In this document: positions 1-7,474 of the stretch, one piece after another
How positions within the stretch are numbered: the first letter of the stretch is position 1
Layout: each line of letters begins with the position of its first letter
The notes under the pieces: model-generated
What the model was told of the DNA's origin: nothing
The model's database searches: none
What the model saw: the letters and a program-made list of their open reading frames with translations, nothing else
Origin: Roseburia hominis
GTDB taxonomy: Bacteria; Bacillota; Clostridia; Lachnospirales; Lachnospiraceae
NCBI RefSeq assembly: GCF_021531695.1
Contig: NZ_JADYUI010000021.1
Coordinates: forward strand, 1 to 47,186
Direction: 5' to 3'
DNA: 47,186 bases
Made by a program: the position numbers and the translations under genes

Positions 1-1
1 A

Positions 2-979
2 CACACAGAAAAACCGGAGAATAAAAAAGAAGTAGAGTATCTTTACATCGAGGCGGATGAAGATCATGCGTCCCTGCAGTTCCGGGAGAAAAAAGGTGAT
101 TTAGAGGAAAACGAGAATCGCCAGAAAAACAATTGTCTGATAACAAAGCTTGTGTATGTTTATGAAGGAATTGAGAAGGAAGCACCAAAAAGTAAGAGAC
201 ACAAGCTGATAAATCCGTATTATTTTTGTGGAACCAGTTATGGAGAAGAAAACACCGCATTCTGGGATGAGGTTTATGAGTACATCAGTAATCATTATGA
301 TTTAGACAAAGTGAAAAAAATTTATTTGAACGCAGATGGAGGCGCCTGGATTAAATCCGGGATGAGGAGGATTGCCGGCATCGCATATGTATTGGATGAA
401 TTTCACCTTGAAAAATATCTGACTAAGCTGACAAGTCACATGAAAGATAGTCGAGAAGATGCCGCTGATGAACTCCGAAGAGCAATTCGCAGCAAGACAA
501 AGAAGGATTTTGAAGAAATCGTAGACCGGTTAGAAGGGTGTCTTGAAAATGAAGCAGGGTTAAAACGAATGAATGATGCAAAAGAATACATTCTCTCAAA
601 CTGGACGGCGGCAAAACTACGTCTCAGACATCAGGATGGTGTAAAAGGAAGCAGTACAGAAGGTCATGTAAGTCATGTATTATCGAGCAGAATGAGTTCA
701 AGACCAATGGGCTGGAGCATAAAAGGCGCTACAAAAATGGCAAAGCTAAGAGCATATGAGCTGAATGGAGGAGATATGCTGGAATTGGTAAGGTATCAAA
801 AACGAAACCTGCCCAGAGCAGTAGGTGCAGCATATGATGTTTTGAGCAGTACAGAGATAATCCAGTCAGAGAAAAACAGACATGGAGAACTGGGAAAATA
901 TGTAGAGAGTATAAGTCATAGCATGTCACTACAGAACAAAAAAATCGTGTGCTTTAATTCGCATATATGGGGATTGTAA
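2..979 (+). CDS. ISLre2 family transposase (UPF0236), 5' end outside window
   Basis: The reading frame is open from the window edge, so the N-terminus is missing; 325 residues are visible and the family is usually about 450-500. Near the start (residues 13-22 of the visible part) is VEYLYIEADEDH, the acidic block typical of ISLre2 transposases. The second acidic block, IYLNADGGAWIK, follows about 90 residues later, then the region with EFHLEKYL and a C-terminal SSRPMGWS segment. These match the DDE-type ISLre2 (UPF0236) transposases that move by cut or copy mechanisms. An internal GTG at 152 is not the true start because the homologous frame continues upstream. The stop is natural and is followed within 31 bases by a hairpin. 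The family call is firm; whether the element is active cannot be judged from one end. Confidence 0.88.
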   Translation, partial: HTEKPENKKEVEYLYIEADEDHASLQFREKKGDLEENENRQKNNCLITKLVYVYEGIEKEAPKSKRHKLINPYYFCGTSYGEENTAFWDEVYEYISNHYDLDKVKKIYLNADGGAWIKSGMRRIAGIAYVLDEFHLEKYLTKLTSHMKDSREDAADELRRAIRSKTKKDFEEIVDRLEGCLENEAGLKRMNDAKEYILSNWTAAKLRLRHQDGVKGSSTEGHVSHVLSSRMSSRPMGWSIKGATKMAKLRAYELNGGDMLELVRYQKRNLPRAVGAAYDVLSSTEIIQSEKNRHGELGKYVESISHSMSLQNKKIVCFNSHIWGL

Positions 980-1009
980 AAAGCACACAGGGGAGGAATA
1001 AGCTATACA

Positions 1010-1030
1010 AAGCCCGAAAAATTCGGGCTT
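1010..1030 (+). terminator. Perfect hairpin after the ISLre2 transposase
   Basis: AAGCCCGAA and TTCGGGCTT pair over 9 bp around a 3-base loop, 30 bases after the transposase stop. There is no long T run, so it may act as a weak terminator or be part of the IS end. No second IS end is visible to compare. Confidence 0.5.
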
Positions 1031-1160
1031 GCTTGGAATACCTAAAAATAGTATATTTAAAGCACAAGTCATTGCCTGATACTTTATCAGCGCATCGTGG
1101 GTGAACTCTATCCAATTAAATCCGAAGGTAAATTTACGCAGTCAGAGCTTTGATTTATGC

Positions 1161-1189
1161 TTGTTTTAAACCAGGTAATGAAATATAAT
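1161..1189 (+). promoter_or_regulatory. Sigma-A promoter for the small protein/esterase pair
   Basis: TTGTTT (1161-1166), a 17-base spacer and a perfect TATAAT (1184-1189) lie 84 bases upstream of the small gene at 1273. The rest of 1031-1242 shows no gene. Confidence 0.6.
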
Positions 1190-1272
1190 AAAGGAAATGT
1201 TTTTGATTTATGAGAGAAATTGACAAAGAGTGATTTGTACAGTTGAACAAAAGAGAAAGGAATATGATAATT

Positions 1273-1503
1273 ATGGTAAATCCGGCATCACTTATGAAAA
1301 TAATGAATGCAAAAAATACATTCACACAAAATCATCCTAAATTTGCAGCATTTTTAGGGGCAGTTTTTGCAAAACCAATAGAGGAAGGAACTGTGATAGA
1401 AGTTACAGTTACAAGACCGGGAGAGGCGGCAGTTACTTCAAATTTAAGAGTTCAGGAAAGTGATTTGGAGTTGTTTGCAGAATTAAAGGGATTAGCAAAG
1501 TAG
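1273..1503 (+). CDS. Small conserved protein of unknown function
   Basis: A 76-residue acidic/neutral soluble protein without a signal peptide, membrane segment or Cys/His motif. It begins MVNPASLMKIMNAKN, continues with a hydrophobic aromatic stretch (HPKFAAFLGAVF), then a beta-rich half (EGTVIEVTVTRP) and ends with a short helix (ELFAELKGLAK). I recognise the layout as a small uncharacterised Lachnospiraceae family but know no function. ATG 1273 is preferred because an AAAGGA box ends about 11 bases upstream; ATG 1264 is an alternative that would leave the box only 2-3 bases away. It lies 22 bases upstream of the esterase and probably shares its transcript. Confidence 0.6.
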   Translation: MVNPASLMKIMNAKNTFTQNHPKFAAFLGAVFAKPIEEGTVIEVTVTRPGEAAVTSNLRVQESDLELFAELKGLAK

Positions 1504-1525
1504 AAAGGAAAATGCAAAAAGGAAA

Positions 1526-2638
1526 ATGAAAGAATATAAGATTAGCGAAATAAGTGAGATACATATCTATGGAAGGACTGGAAATATCAAACAGCCATTG
1601 CCATTATTTTGGTCGGCGAGTGGAATAGAGATGAATGTACAGGCAAGCGAAATGTGGCTGGAGGTTGAGGCAGATTATGCGACAATGGAACCGTGGATTG
1701 CAGTGTTGTTGGATTCTGCGATGATAAGCCGTCAGATGTTGCAAAAAGGAAGATATTGGATTCCTCTATTTCGTGGGTTGGATAAAGAAACAAAAAGAAA
1801 AGTAAGAGTGGTACGTGAAGTGCAGGCAATGAGTGATGATAAGGATTGTTGCTTAAAGCTTCATGCTATTCGAATTGATGGAGAATTTTGTCCTATTGAT
1901 GAGAAAAAAATGAGAATAGAGTTTATAGGAGACAGCATTACTTGTGGGGAAGGAATTGTAGGTGCAAAAGGAGAAATGTGTTGGGCTTCTATGGCTTTTG
2001 GGGCATCTTTGAACTATGCCTCGATGGTAGCAGATGCGTTGAACGCAGATTATAGAATAGTTTCGCAGAGTGGATGGGGCGTTTTATGCAGTTGGGACGG
2101 AGACCCTGCACGTAATATACCGACTTATTATGAAAAGGTTTGTGGATTGGCAGCAAAAGGTGAGAATGCAAAATGTGGTGCAGGAGAAGATTATGACTTT
2201 GCATCATGGAAGCCGGATTATGTATTTATTAACCTTGGTACGAATGATGCAAGTGCGTTTAGGCAACCTTCTATTTACAGGGACGAAAATGGTGAGCTGT
2301 TTGATCAACGCATGCAAGAAGATGGAACTTTTGAAAGGAAATCTTTACAGCGTTTTAAGGATGCTGCGGCAGCGTTTATAAAGAAAGTGCGTAAATGTAA
2401 TCCGGATTCTTATATCATATGGGGGTATGGCATGCTCGGACTGGACTTAAAAGAGGCAATCATGGAGGTGATTACTACCTATAAAAAGGAAAGTGAAGAT
2501 AACAGAATAGAGTTTATGGAACTTATACCGTCAAACGAAGAGACAGTTGGTTCCAGAGAACATCCGGGTATTTTATGCCATAAGCAGGCAGCAGAAAAAA
2601 TCATAGAGAGATTGAACCGTTTAAGCAGTAGCGTGTAG
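1526..2638 (+). CDS. CE2-like SGNH/GDSL carbohydrate esterase
   Basis: A 370-residue soluble hydrolase. Residues 1-115 form a beta-rich N-terminal domain like the jelly-roll of carbohydrate esterase family 2. The SGNH domain follows: block I EFIGDSITCGEG with nucleophile Ser137, block III NLGTNDA with Asn240, and block V around His346 (REHPG) with a second His at 352. This arrangement is that of acetyl-xylan or other O-deacetylases which remove acetyl groups from plant polysaccharides or peptidoglycan; the substrate here is inferred only. There is no signal peptide, so it would act in the cytoplasm on imported oligosaccharides. The Shine-Dalgarno AAAAGGAAA precedes ATG 1526. Length is normal for CE2. 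Confidence 0.85.
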   Translation: MKEYKISEISEIHIYGRTGNIKQPLPLFWSASGIEMNVQASEMWLEVEADYATMEPWIAVLLDSAMISRQMLQKGRYWIPLFRGLDKETKRKVRVVREVQAMSDDKDCCLKLHAIRIDGEFCPIDEKKMRIEFIGDSITCGEGIVGAKGEMCWASMAFGASLNYASMVADALNADYRIVSQSGWGVLCSWDGDPARNIPTYYEKVCGLAAKGENAKCGAGEDYDFASWKPDYVFINLGTNDASAFRQPSIYRDENGELFDQRMQEDGTFERKSLQRFKDAAAAFIKKVRKCNPDSYIIWGYGMLGLDLKEAIMEVITTYKKESEDNRIEFMELIPSNEETVGSREHPGILCHKQAAEKIIERLNRLSSSV

Positions 2639-2653
2639 GATAACAATGAAAAG

Positions 2654-2705
2654 TCTCCTGTGTTATATTGAGAAAAGTATCGTAAGCCAATCTCAAAACA
2701 GGGGA
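2654..2705 (+). promoter_or_regulatory. Two-tier hairpin covering the Shine-Dalgarno of the small ORF
   Basis: TCTCCTGT (2654-2661) pairs with ACAGGGGA (2698-2705, one G-U pair) and an inner TTGAGA/TCTCAA stem (2668-2673/2691-2696) stacks within. The outer arm includes the first half of the GGGGAGGAGG ribosome site, so folding would hide it. No T run follows, which argues against a simple terminator. Function is inference. Confidence 0.4.
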
Positions 2706-2715
2706 GGAGGTTCAT

Positions 2716-2835
2716 ATGAAAAACAAGTTTATCACGTGTATGTCGGAAATGCCGGTATCATATCGTATTTATACCGAAGTATCGGGAAAGGGATTATATG
2801 AAAAATTGGAAAATGATATAAGAAAAATCAAGTGA
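2716..2835 (+). CDS. Small ORF, 39 codons, unknown
   Basis: ATG 2716 follows an unusually strong GGGGAGGAGG site with a 5-base gap. The peptide starts MKNKFITCMSEMPVSYRIYT and ends in a lysine-rich amphipathic helix (LYEKLENDIRKIK). There is no signal peptide or membrane segment. No family is recognised. The ribosome site and the hairpin over it are the main reasons to think it is translated; it is isolated, lying between the esterase gene and a terminator at 3003. It could also be a chance ORF next to an RNA regulator. Confidence 0.4.
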   Translation: MKNKFITCMSEMPVSYRIYTEVSGKGLYEKLENDIRKIK

Positions 2836-3002
2836 GTTATCAGCTTTAATGAAAGAATAAAAAAGATTAAAAAATTAAGAAAAATTAAGAAAGTATTCAC
2901 TTGAGTTTCAGATTTTGGACATGAAATTGTCACAATAAGAAAGTATGATGTATTTATCACCAAGAGGTGATTCAATATATTATTATTTCTTCCCCATTTT
3001 CA

Positions 3003-3030
3003 AGAGCTGCGAATTGACGCAGCTCTTTTT
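3003..3030 (+). terminator. Rho-independent terminator
   Basis: AGAGCTGCG and CGCAGCTCT form a perfect 9-bp stem around AATTGA, followed by TTTTTTT. It closes whatever is transcribed from the esterase/small-ORF region. Confidence 0.85.
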
Positions 3031-3036
3031 TTCGGA

Positions 3037-3108
3037 TTGTATAGGAAATTCCTATACAACGAAAAACACTTCGTGCGACAATGCATAGTTCGTAGAGAAG
3101 AAAATAGC
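3037..3108. repeat. Dispersed hairpin repeat, copy 1
   Basis: A near-perfect palindrome (TTGTATAGGAA-A-TTCCTATACAA, 3037-3059) is followed by a conserved tail with CACTTCGTGCGACAAT and AGTTCG.AGAGAAGAAAATAG. Matching copies lie at 3817 and 11831. No coding potential. Confidence 0.8.
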
Positions 3109-3390
3109 GTAATGGCATTGCTCGCGCACGTGACAAAAGCGATGCAGATTAGTAGATTGGAACACGAGAGTTGCTTTGCACACTTTTGTTCGGATGTTGC
3201 TAAATCTTGTTAATAATGTGCAAAGTGACGAATAATAGATAAACTTTTCGGGAAAAATGCATAGAGTAATAGGAAAAAGCAAGAAATGAAAGTGAGAAAT
3301 CTTGCATACAAAGCGAAAAAGCATGGAAAAATCAAAGAAAGAATGTAAAAATGCAATAAAAAAATAAGAAGTTGCAAAAACTAAAAAAAG
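3109..3390. other. Gene-free stretch with one long-range stem
   Basis: No convincing gene on either strand. The only structure seen is CTTTGCACA (3174-3182) pairing perfectly with TGTGCAAAG (3217-3225), with a 34-base loop. The rest is AT-rich spacer leading into the promoter at 3391. Confidence 0.5.
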
Positions 3391-3419
3391 TTGACATTCT
3401 TAAAAAAAAATGGCATAAT
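3391..3419 (+). promoter_or_regulatory. Sigma-A promoter of the HPr-like gene
   Basis: Perfect TTGACA (3391-3396), 17-base spacer, CATAAT (3414-3419). It gives a leader of roughly 45 bases before ATG 3470. Confidence 0.75.
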
Positions 3420-3469
3420 GCCAAAGAATTTAGTAAAGGTAACTTTTTTTATTTAGGAAGGTGAGAATT

Positions 3470-3697
3470 ATGTTTGAAAAGAAAATTAAGTTGGCTGATA
3501 GAGAAGAGGTTTGTGGTTTTGTCAAAGCAGCAGAAAAATGTGATTTTGATATTGACATTTCTTACAATCATATTTTGATTGATGCAAAATCTTTCTTGGG
3601 CGTTTTAGGACTTGGATTTTCAAGAGAGCTTACCGTGAAATATGGTGACAGAGATGAAAACTTTGAGACTGTTTTGAACAAATATGCGGTAGCATAA
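3470..3697 (+). CDS. HPr-like protein lacking the active-site histidine
   Basis: A 75-residue protein. The middle segment LIDAKSFLGVLGLGF matches the conserved HPr region around the regulatory serine (Ser46 in classical HPr: AKSxMGxxSL). The N-terminal part (KIKLADREEVCGFVKAAEKC) has no histidine where HPr carries the GLHARP phosphorylation site, and the only His is at about residue 25. HPr normally relays phosphate in the sugar PTS; a form without His15, like Crh of Bacillus, can only be regulatory. Start ATG 3470 is chosen because AGGAAGGTGAG sits just upstream; the GTG at 3461 lies inside that box. It is monocistronic, with its own promoter and a terminator at 3774. Confidence 0.7.
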   Translation: MFEKKIKLADREEVCGFVKAAEKCDFDIDISYNHILIDAKSFLGVLGLGFSRELTVKYGDRDENFETVLNKYAVA

Positions 3698-3773
3698 CGT
3701 ATTTTTTACAACAGATGAGATATAGAAAAATTATAAATTGCTTCTATTATTACTATTAGCAGGATTGACGAAG

Positions 3774-3815
3774 CCTTCAGACTGGTGGGAATTCCATTGG
3801 TTTGAAGGTTTTTTC
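3774..3815 (+). terminator. Terminator after the HPr-like gene
   Basis: CCTTCA/TGAAGG outer stem, inner weak pairing and a TGGGAATTCCA centre, followed by TTTTTTC. Confidence 0.6.
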
Positions 3816-3816
3816 A

Positions 3817-3892
3817 TTGTATAGGAAATTCTTCAAAATTTTCTATACAATAAAAAGCACTTCGTGCAACAATGTGCAGTTCGTGGATAAGT
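3817..3892. repeat. Dispersed hairpin repeat, copy 2
   Basis: TTGTATAGGAAATT (3817-3830) pairs with AATTTTCTATACAA (3837-3850); the tail has AGCACTTCGTGCAACAAT and GCAGTTCGTGGATAAG. It corresponds to the copies at 3037 and 11831 but is the most diverged. Confidence 0.75.
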
Positions 3893-3903
3893 TCAAAAGT
3901 TTT

Positions 3904-3931
3904 TTGACCTTGTTATTATTTTAGGTATAAT
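3904..3931 (+). promoter_or_regulatory. Promoter of the helicase gene
   Basis: TTGACC (3904-3909), 16-base spacer, TATAAT (3926-3931), about 120 bases ahead of ATG 4051, leaving a leader that contains the 36-base repeat at 3980. Confidence 0.65.
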
Positions 3932-3979
3932 AAAATAAAGCTACTATTGATAAGCCACGGAGTGACAATGGTTCGTGCA

Positions 3980-4015
3980 CAAGTAGCCAAGCAGATTGCG
4001 AATGTCCATTTTACT
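3980..4015. repeat. 36-base intergenic repeat, copy A
   Basis: CAAGTAG..AAGC.GATTGCGAATG.CC.TTTTACT matches 35877-35912 at 31 of 36 positions. It lies in the leader of the helicase gene. Confidence 0.6.
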
Positions 4016-4050
4016 GTGAAGCGTAACGAATAAAAGGAGCTAATAATGAA

Positions 4051-6414
4051 ATGGTAAGGGAACAAATTAAAATTTCGGTACGGAATTTGGTAGAGTTCAT
4101 TTTACGTTCGGGAGATTTGGACAATCGGAAAGACCGAATGATGGATAAAAATGCCATGCAGGCGGGAAGTCGCATGCATCGAAAAATTCAACGTAAGATG
4201 GGGGCAGATTATCATGCCGAAGTACCGTTAAAAATTATAATTGAAGAAGAACGCTATCAGCTTGTGGTGGAAGGACGGGCAGATGGTATTATTATAAATG
4301 AAGAAGAGGATTTTGTGACAATTGATGAAATCAAAGGAATGTATATGGATTTCACTTATCTTACAGAGCCAATCGAAGTACATCGGGCACAGGCGATGTG
4401 TTATGCCTATATTTATGCAGTCCAGCATGATTTAAAAAGAATGAAAATCCAGATGACATATTGTAATCTGGATACAGAGGAAATCAGACGCTTTTTGGAA
4501 GAGATTTCTTTTGAAAAGTTGGAAAAATGGTTTTTGGATTTAATTGCTTCTTATAAAAAATGGGCAGATTTTTCTTATGATTGGAGATTAAAACGTCAGG
4601 CATCTATTCAAAATTTAGAATTTCCTTTTTTGTATCGAAAAGGACAAAAAAAGCTGGTGTCGGATGTGTACCGCACCATTTATCGTGAAAAGAATCTTTT
4701 TATTCAGGCACCTACCGGGGTAGGAAAAACGATTTCTACAATCTATCCGGCAGTACGGGCAGTAGGTGAGAATCTGGCAGATAAGATTTTTTATCTTACT
4801 GCAAAAACAATAACAGGAACTGTTGCAAAAGAAACCTTTGATTTGTTGGCACAACATGGATACCGGGCGAAGATTGTGGCAATTACGGCGAAAGAGAAAA
4901 TGTGCAAGTGCGAAGAGGTAGACTGCAATCCGGAGAAGTGTCCTTATGCGAAAGGACATTTTGACAGAGTAAATGATGCGGTATTTGATTTATTACAGCG
5001 AGAGGATAATTTTACCAGAGAAGTCTTTTTTGAACAGGCAGAAAAATTTATGGTCTGTCCGTTTGAACTTTGTCTGGATACAGCTTCGTGGGCAGATAAT
5101 ATTATCTGTGATTATAATTATGTATTTGACCCGAATGTCTATTTGAAACGTTTCTTTGCGGAAGGAATCAAAGGAGATTACATCTTTTTAGTGGATGAGG
5201 CGCATAATCTGGTAGAGCGCGGAAGAAGCATGTATAGTGCAGCTTTGTATAAAGAAGATTTTCTTACGGTAAAAAGAATTTTAAAGAATCATAGTAAGAA
5301 ACTGGAAAAGGAACTGGATCGCTGTAATAAGATTATGCTGGAATATAAGAGAACCTGCGATACCTATGAGGTTTTAGAAGATGTTGGAAATCTTATTTTT
5401 GCTTTGATGCGTCTGGGTTCAGAGATGGATAAGTTTTTTCAAAAGACGAGAGAATTTCAGGGAAAAGAGGAATGTCTGCAGTTTTACTTTGACGTACGTA
5501 ATTTTTTAAACATTTATGACAGAGTAGACGAAAATTATGTGATCTATTCAGAACATGATAAAGAGGGACGTTTTTTTATCAAACTCTATTGTGTGGATCC
5601 GTCAAGAAATTTACAGGAGTGTCTGGATAAGGGAAAAAGTACCATATTTTTTTCTGCGACTTTTCTTCCAATTCATTATTATAAAAGTCTTCTTAGTACA
5701 AAAGAGGATAATTATGCGGTTTATGCGGAGACAACTTTTAAGGAAGAACAGAGCCTGCTTCTGGTAGCAAATGATGTGAGCAGTAAATATACCAGAAGAA
5801 ATCAGGCTGAATATATGCGTATTGCAGCATATGTTGAAAAAATTGCTACTGCAAAAAAGGGAAATTATATTGCTTTTTTTCCATCTTATCAGTTTATGGA
5901 ACAGGTGTATGACGAATTTATGAGCAATTACGGAGATAAATTTGAAACATTACTTCAGACAAGTGGAATGAAAGAAAAAGAAAGGGAAGAATTTTTAGGA
6001 GAATTTGAAAAGGAGCGGGCGAAGTCCCTGGTTGCATTTTGTGTTCTTGGTGGGATTTTTGGAGAGGGAATCGACTTAAAAAAGGAGTTATTGATCGGAA
6101 CAATCATTGTAGGAACCGGATTGCCGCAGGTGTCAAATGAGAGAGAAATTCTAAAGAATTATTATGATAAAAGACAAGGGGGAGGATTTGATTATTCTTA
6201 TCGCTATCCGGGGATGAATAAGGTTGAGCAGGCAGCAGGAAGAGTGATCCGGACAAGCGAAGATAAAGGCATTATCGCTTTATTGGATGAGCGTTTTTTG
6301 AATTATGATTATGTAAACCTTTTTCCGAGAGAATGGAAAAAGTATGAGAAATGCTCCCTCGATGATGTTGAGAGGAAAGTGGCTGCTTTTTGGAAAAATA
6401 CTGCCCCACATTAG
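4051..6414 (+). CDS. XPD/DinG-type helicase with N-terminal PD-(D/E)XK-like domain
   Basis: A 787-residue superfamily 2 DNA helicase. Residues 35-120 look like a Cas4/RecB-type nuclease module: His43, GRADG with Asp78, DEIK at 92-95 and QAMCYAY with Gln114 and Tyr118. The helicase core has Walker A APTGVGKT (220-227), a cysteine-rich Fe-S insertion (Cys285, 287, 292, 297, with Cys336 and 341 nearby), DEAH (382-385) and a C-terminal helicase domain ending in the EQAAGRVIR motif VI. Such proteins unwind DNA 5' to 3' in repair; the fused nuclease domain suggests coupled processing. AAAAGGAG lies 11 bases upstream of ATG 4051. A closer ATG at 4046 opens only the three-codon frame ATG AAA TGG TAA, overlapping the real start. 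The gene ends inside a terminator shared with the convergent LysR gene. Confidence 0.88.
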   Translation: MVREQIKISVRNLVEFILRSGDLDNRKDRMMDKNAMQAGSRMHRKIQRKMGADYHAEVPLKIIIEEERYQLVVEGRADGIIINEEEDFVTIDEIKGMYMDFTYLTEPIEVHRAQAMCYAYIYAVQHDLKRMKIQMTYCNLDTEEIRRFLEEISFEKLEKWFLDLIASYKKWADFSYDWRLKRQASIQNLEFPFLYRKGQKKLVSDVYRTIYREKNLFIQAPTGVGKTISTIYPAVRAVGENLADKIFYLTAKTITGTVAKETFDLLAQHGYRAKIVAITAKEKMCKCEEVDCNPEKCPYAKGHFDRVNDAVFDLLQREDNFTREVFFEQAEKFMVCPFELCLDTASWADNIICDYNYVFDPNVYLKRFFAEGIKGDYIFLVDEAHNLVERGRSMYSAALYKEDFLTVKRILKNHSKKLEKELDRCNKIMLEYKRTCDTYEVLEDVGNLIFALMRLGSEMDKFFQKTREFQGKEECLQFYFDVRNFLNIYDRVDENYVIYSEHDKEGRFFIKLYCVDPSRNLQECLDKGKSTIFFSATFLPIHYYKSLLSTKEDNYAVYAETTFKEEQSLLLVANDVSSKYTRRNQAEYMRIAAYVEKIATAKKGNYIAFFPSYQFMEQVYDEFMSNYGDKFETLLQTSGMKEKEREEFLGEFEKERAKSLVAFCVLGGIFGEGIDLKKELLIGTIIVGTGLPQVSNEREILKNYYDKRQGGGFDYSYRYPGMNKVEQAAGRVIRTSEDKGIIALLDERFLNYDYVNLFPREWKKYEKCSLDDVERKVAAFWKNTAPH

Positions 6415-6431
6415 AGTGTGGGCAGTATTTT
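6395..6431. terminator. Bidirectional terminator containing both stop codons
   Basis: AAAATACTGCCCCACA (6395-6410) pairs with TGTGGGCAGTATTTTT (6417-6431 region) with one bulged C. A and T runs on both sides serve both strands. The helicase stop (6412-6414) and the LysR stop (complement of 6411-6413) lie in its loop. Confidence 0.85.
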
Positions 6432-7295
6432 TAAGAATTCTTCGGTGGATGCAGAAAGTGGAAGACTTGGATTAACGCAGGCAACAATCTGTCTGGCGGG
6501 CATAGGTTCCTTCGTTTTTAAAATGTATAAATCTTTGGAATCTTTGGTCAGACAATAATCAGGGATGAAAGCAATGCCAAGCCCAATCCGTGCAAGGTCA
6601 ATCAAAAGGTCATTGCTGCTTAATTCAATTTCAGGAACCAGTTCTAACTGATGCTGCAAAAACAAATTGTGCAAAAATTCACTGGTGGTACTTTTCCGGT
6701 CTAACATAAGAATCGGGTATTGCTTTAATTCTTCAAATGGAATCTCATGTTGTTTTAAATTAAAGTAAGCAGGATTAGCAATAAAAACATCTTTAAAATT
6801 TAAAACAGTTTTTTGCATATAGGAAGGTGATAGTTTTGCATTTGGAAAGTTTGTGACAATTAAATCAACTTTTCCCTGTTCCAATAAATCAACACAGCTT
6901 AGAGACGTTGCATTGGTGACTTTAATAGGAACATTCGGAAACTGCTTATGGAATTCTTTTAGGTAAGGAACTAAAAAATAGCGGCAGATGGTATCGCTTG
7001 CACCGATATGAAGCTGCCCAAGTCCTAAGGTGTTGGTGTCGAGCAATTGATTTTCGCCTCTTCGAATTAGATTCATAGCAGGTTCAATATGCTTTAACAG
7101 AATTTTACCGGCAGGGGTAAGTTGTACTTTCTTGGTGCTCCTTATAAATAATGGCTGATTCAGTTTCTTTTCCAGCGTCTTGATAGACTGGCTTACCGCA
7201 GACTGTGAGATATATAATTGTTTGCTTGCCTCAGAAAAGCTTAATGAGGTGGCAACGTAATAAAAGACTTTGTAAAGTTCGTAGTTAATATCCAT
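6411..7295 (-). CDS. LysR family transcriptional regulator
   Basis: 294 residues, the standard LysR length. The N-terminal winged helix has the usual pattern: VATSLSFSEASKQLYIS, QSAVSQSIKTLEKKL, then the wing QPLFIRSTKKVQLTPAG. A LysR substrate-binding fold follows (LGQLHIGASDTICRYFLVPYL, FPNVPIKV). The effector is unknown. Start ATG at 7295 is chosen because AAAGGGGGAA sits directly upstream; upstream in-frame codons would place the operator inside the gene. It is convergent with the helicase, sharing 4 bp at the stops, and divergent from purL. A consensus promoter with a palindromic site in it suggests tight autoregulation; control of purL is possible but not shown. Confidence 0.9.
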   Translation of the reverse strand: MDINYELYKVFYYVATSLSFSEASKQLYISQSAVSQSIKTLEKKLNQPLFIRSTKKVQLTPAGKILLKHIEPAMNLIRRGENQLLDTNTLGLGQLHIGASDTICRYFLVPYLKEFHKQFPNVPIKVTNATSLSCVDLLEQGKVDLIVTNFPNAKLSPSYMQKTVLNFKDVFIANPAYFNLKQHEIPFEELKQYPILMLDRKSTTSEFLHNLFLQHQLELVPEIELSSNDLLIDLARIGLGIAFIPDYCLTKDSKDLYILKTKEPMPARQIVACVNPSLPLSASTEEFLKILPTL

Positions 7296-7316
7296 ATGGA
7301 TTCCCCCTTTCTTAAT

Positions 7317-7345
7317 ATTATAAGTCCTGCTTATAAAACTGTCAA
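7317..7345 (-). promoter_or_regulatory. Consensus promoter with LysR operator palindrome
   Basis: On the minus strand TTGACA (7345-7340), exactly 17 bases and TATAAT (7322-7317). TTATAAGTCCTGCTTATAA (7318-7336) is a perfect 7-bp-arm palindrome overlapping the spacer and the -10 box. A third half-site CTTATAA lies at 7365-7371 toward purL. This is a typical LysR-type binding layout. Confidence 0.8.
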
Positions 7346-7411
7346 TCAATGAAAATTAGAAAGACTTATAAAAAGAATTAGATATATTAATTATACTAAT
7401 TGAACGGACTA

Positions 7412-7420
7412 TGTTATACT
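7412..7420 (+). promoter_or_regulatory. Extended -10 element of purL
   Basis: TGT-TATACT, an extended -10 box, 55 bases before the purL start. No good -35 lies at the right distance. ATTAG/CTAAT half-sites flank the segment just upstream, and may bind an activator. Confidence 0.4.
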
Positions 7421-7474
7421 GAATACAACATTAGGAAACCAAAATACGTTTACATATTTTATGGAGGGATCAAC

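Noticed and set aside
3052-3324. 90-codon minus-strand reading frame across the gene-free region
   Set aside because: It runs through the repeat at 3037-3108 and the stem at 3174-3225, has no ribosome site and an odd Phe/Cys-rich composition.
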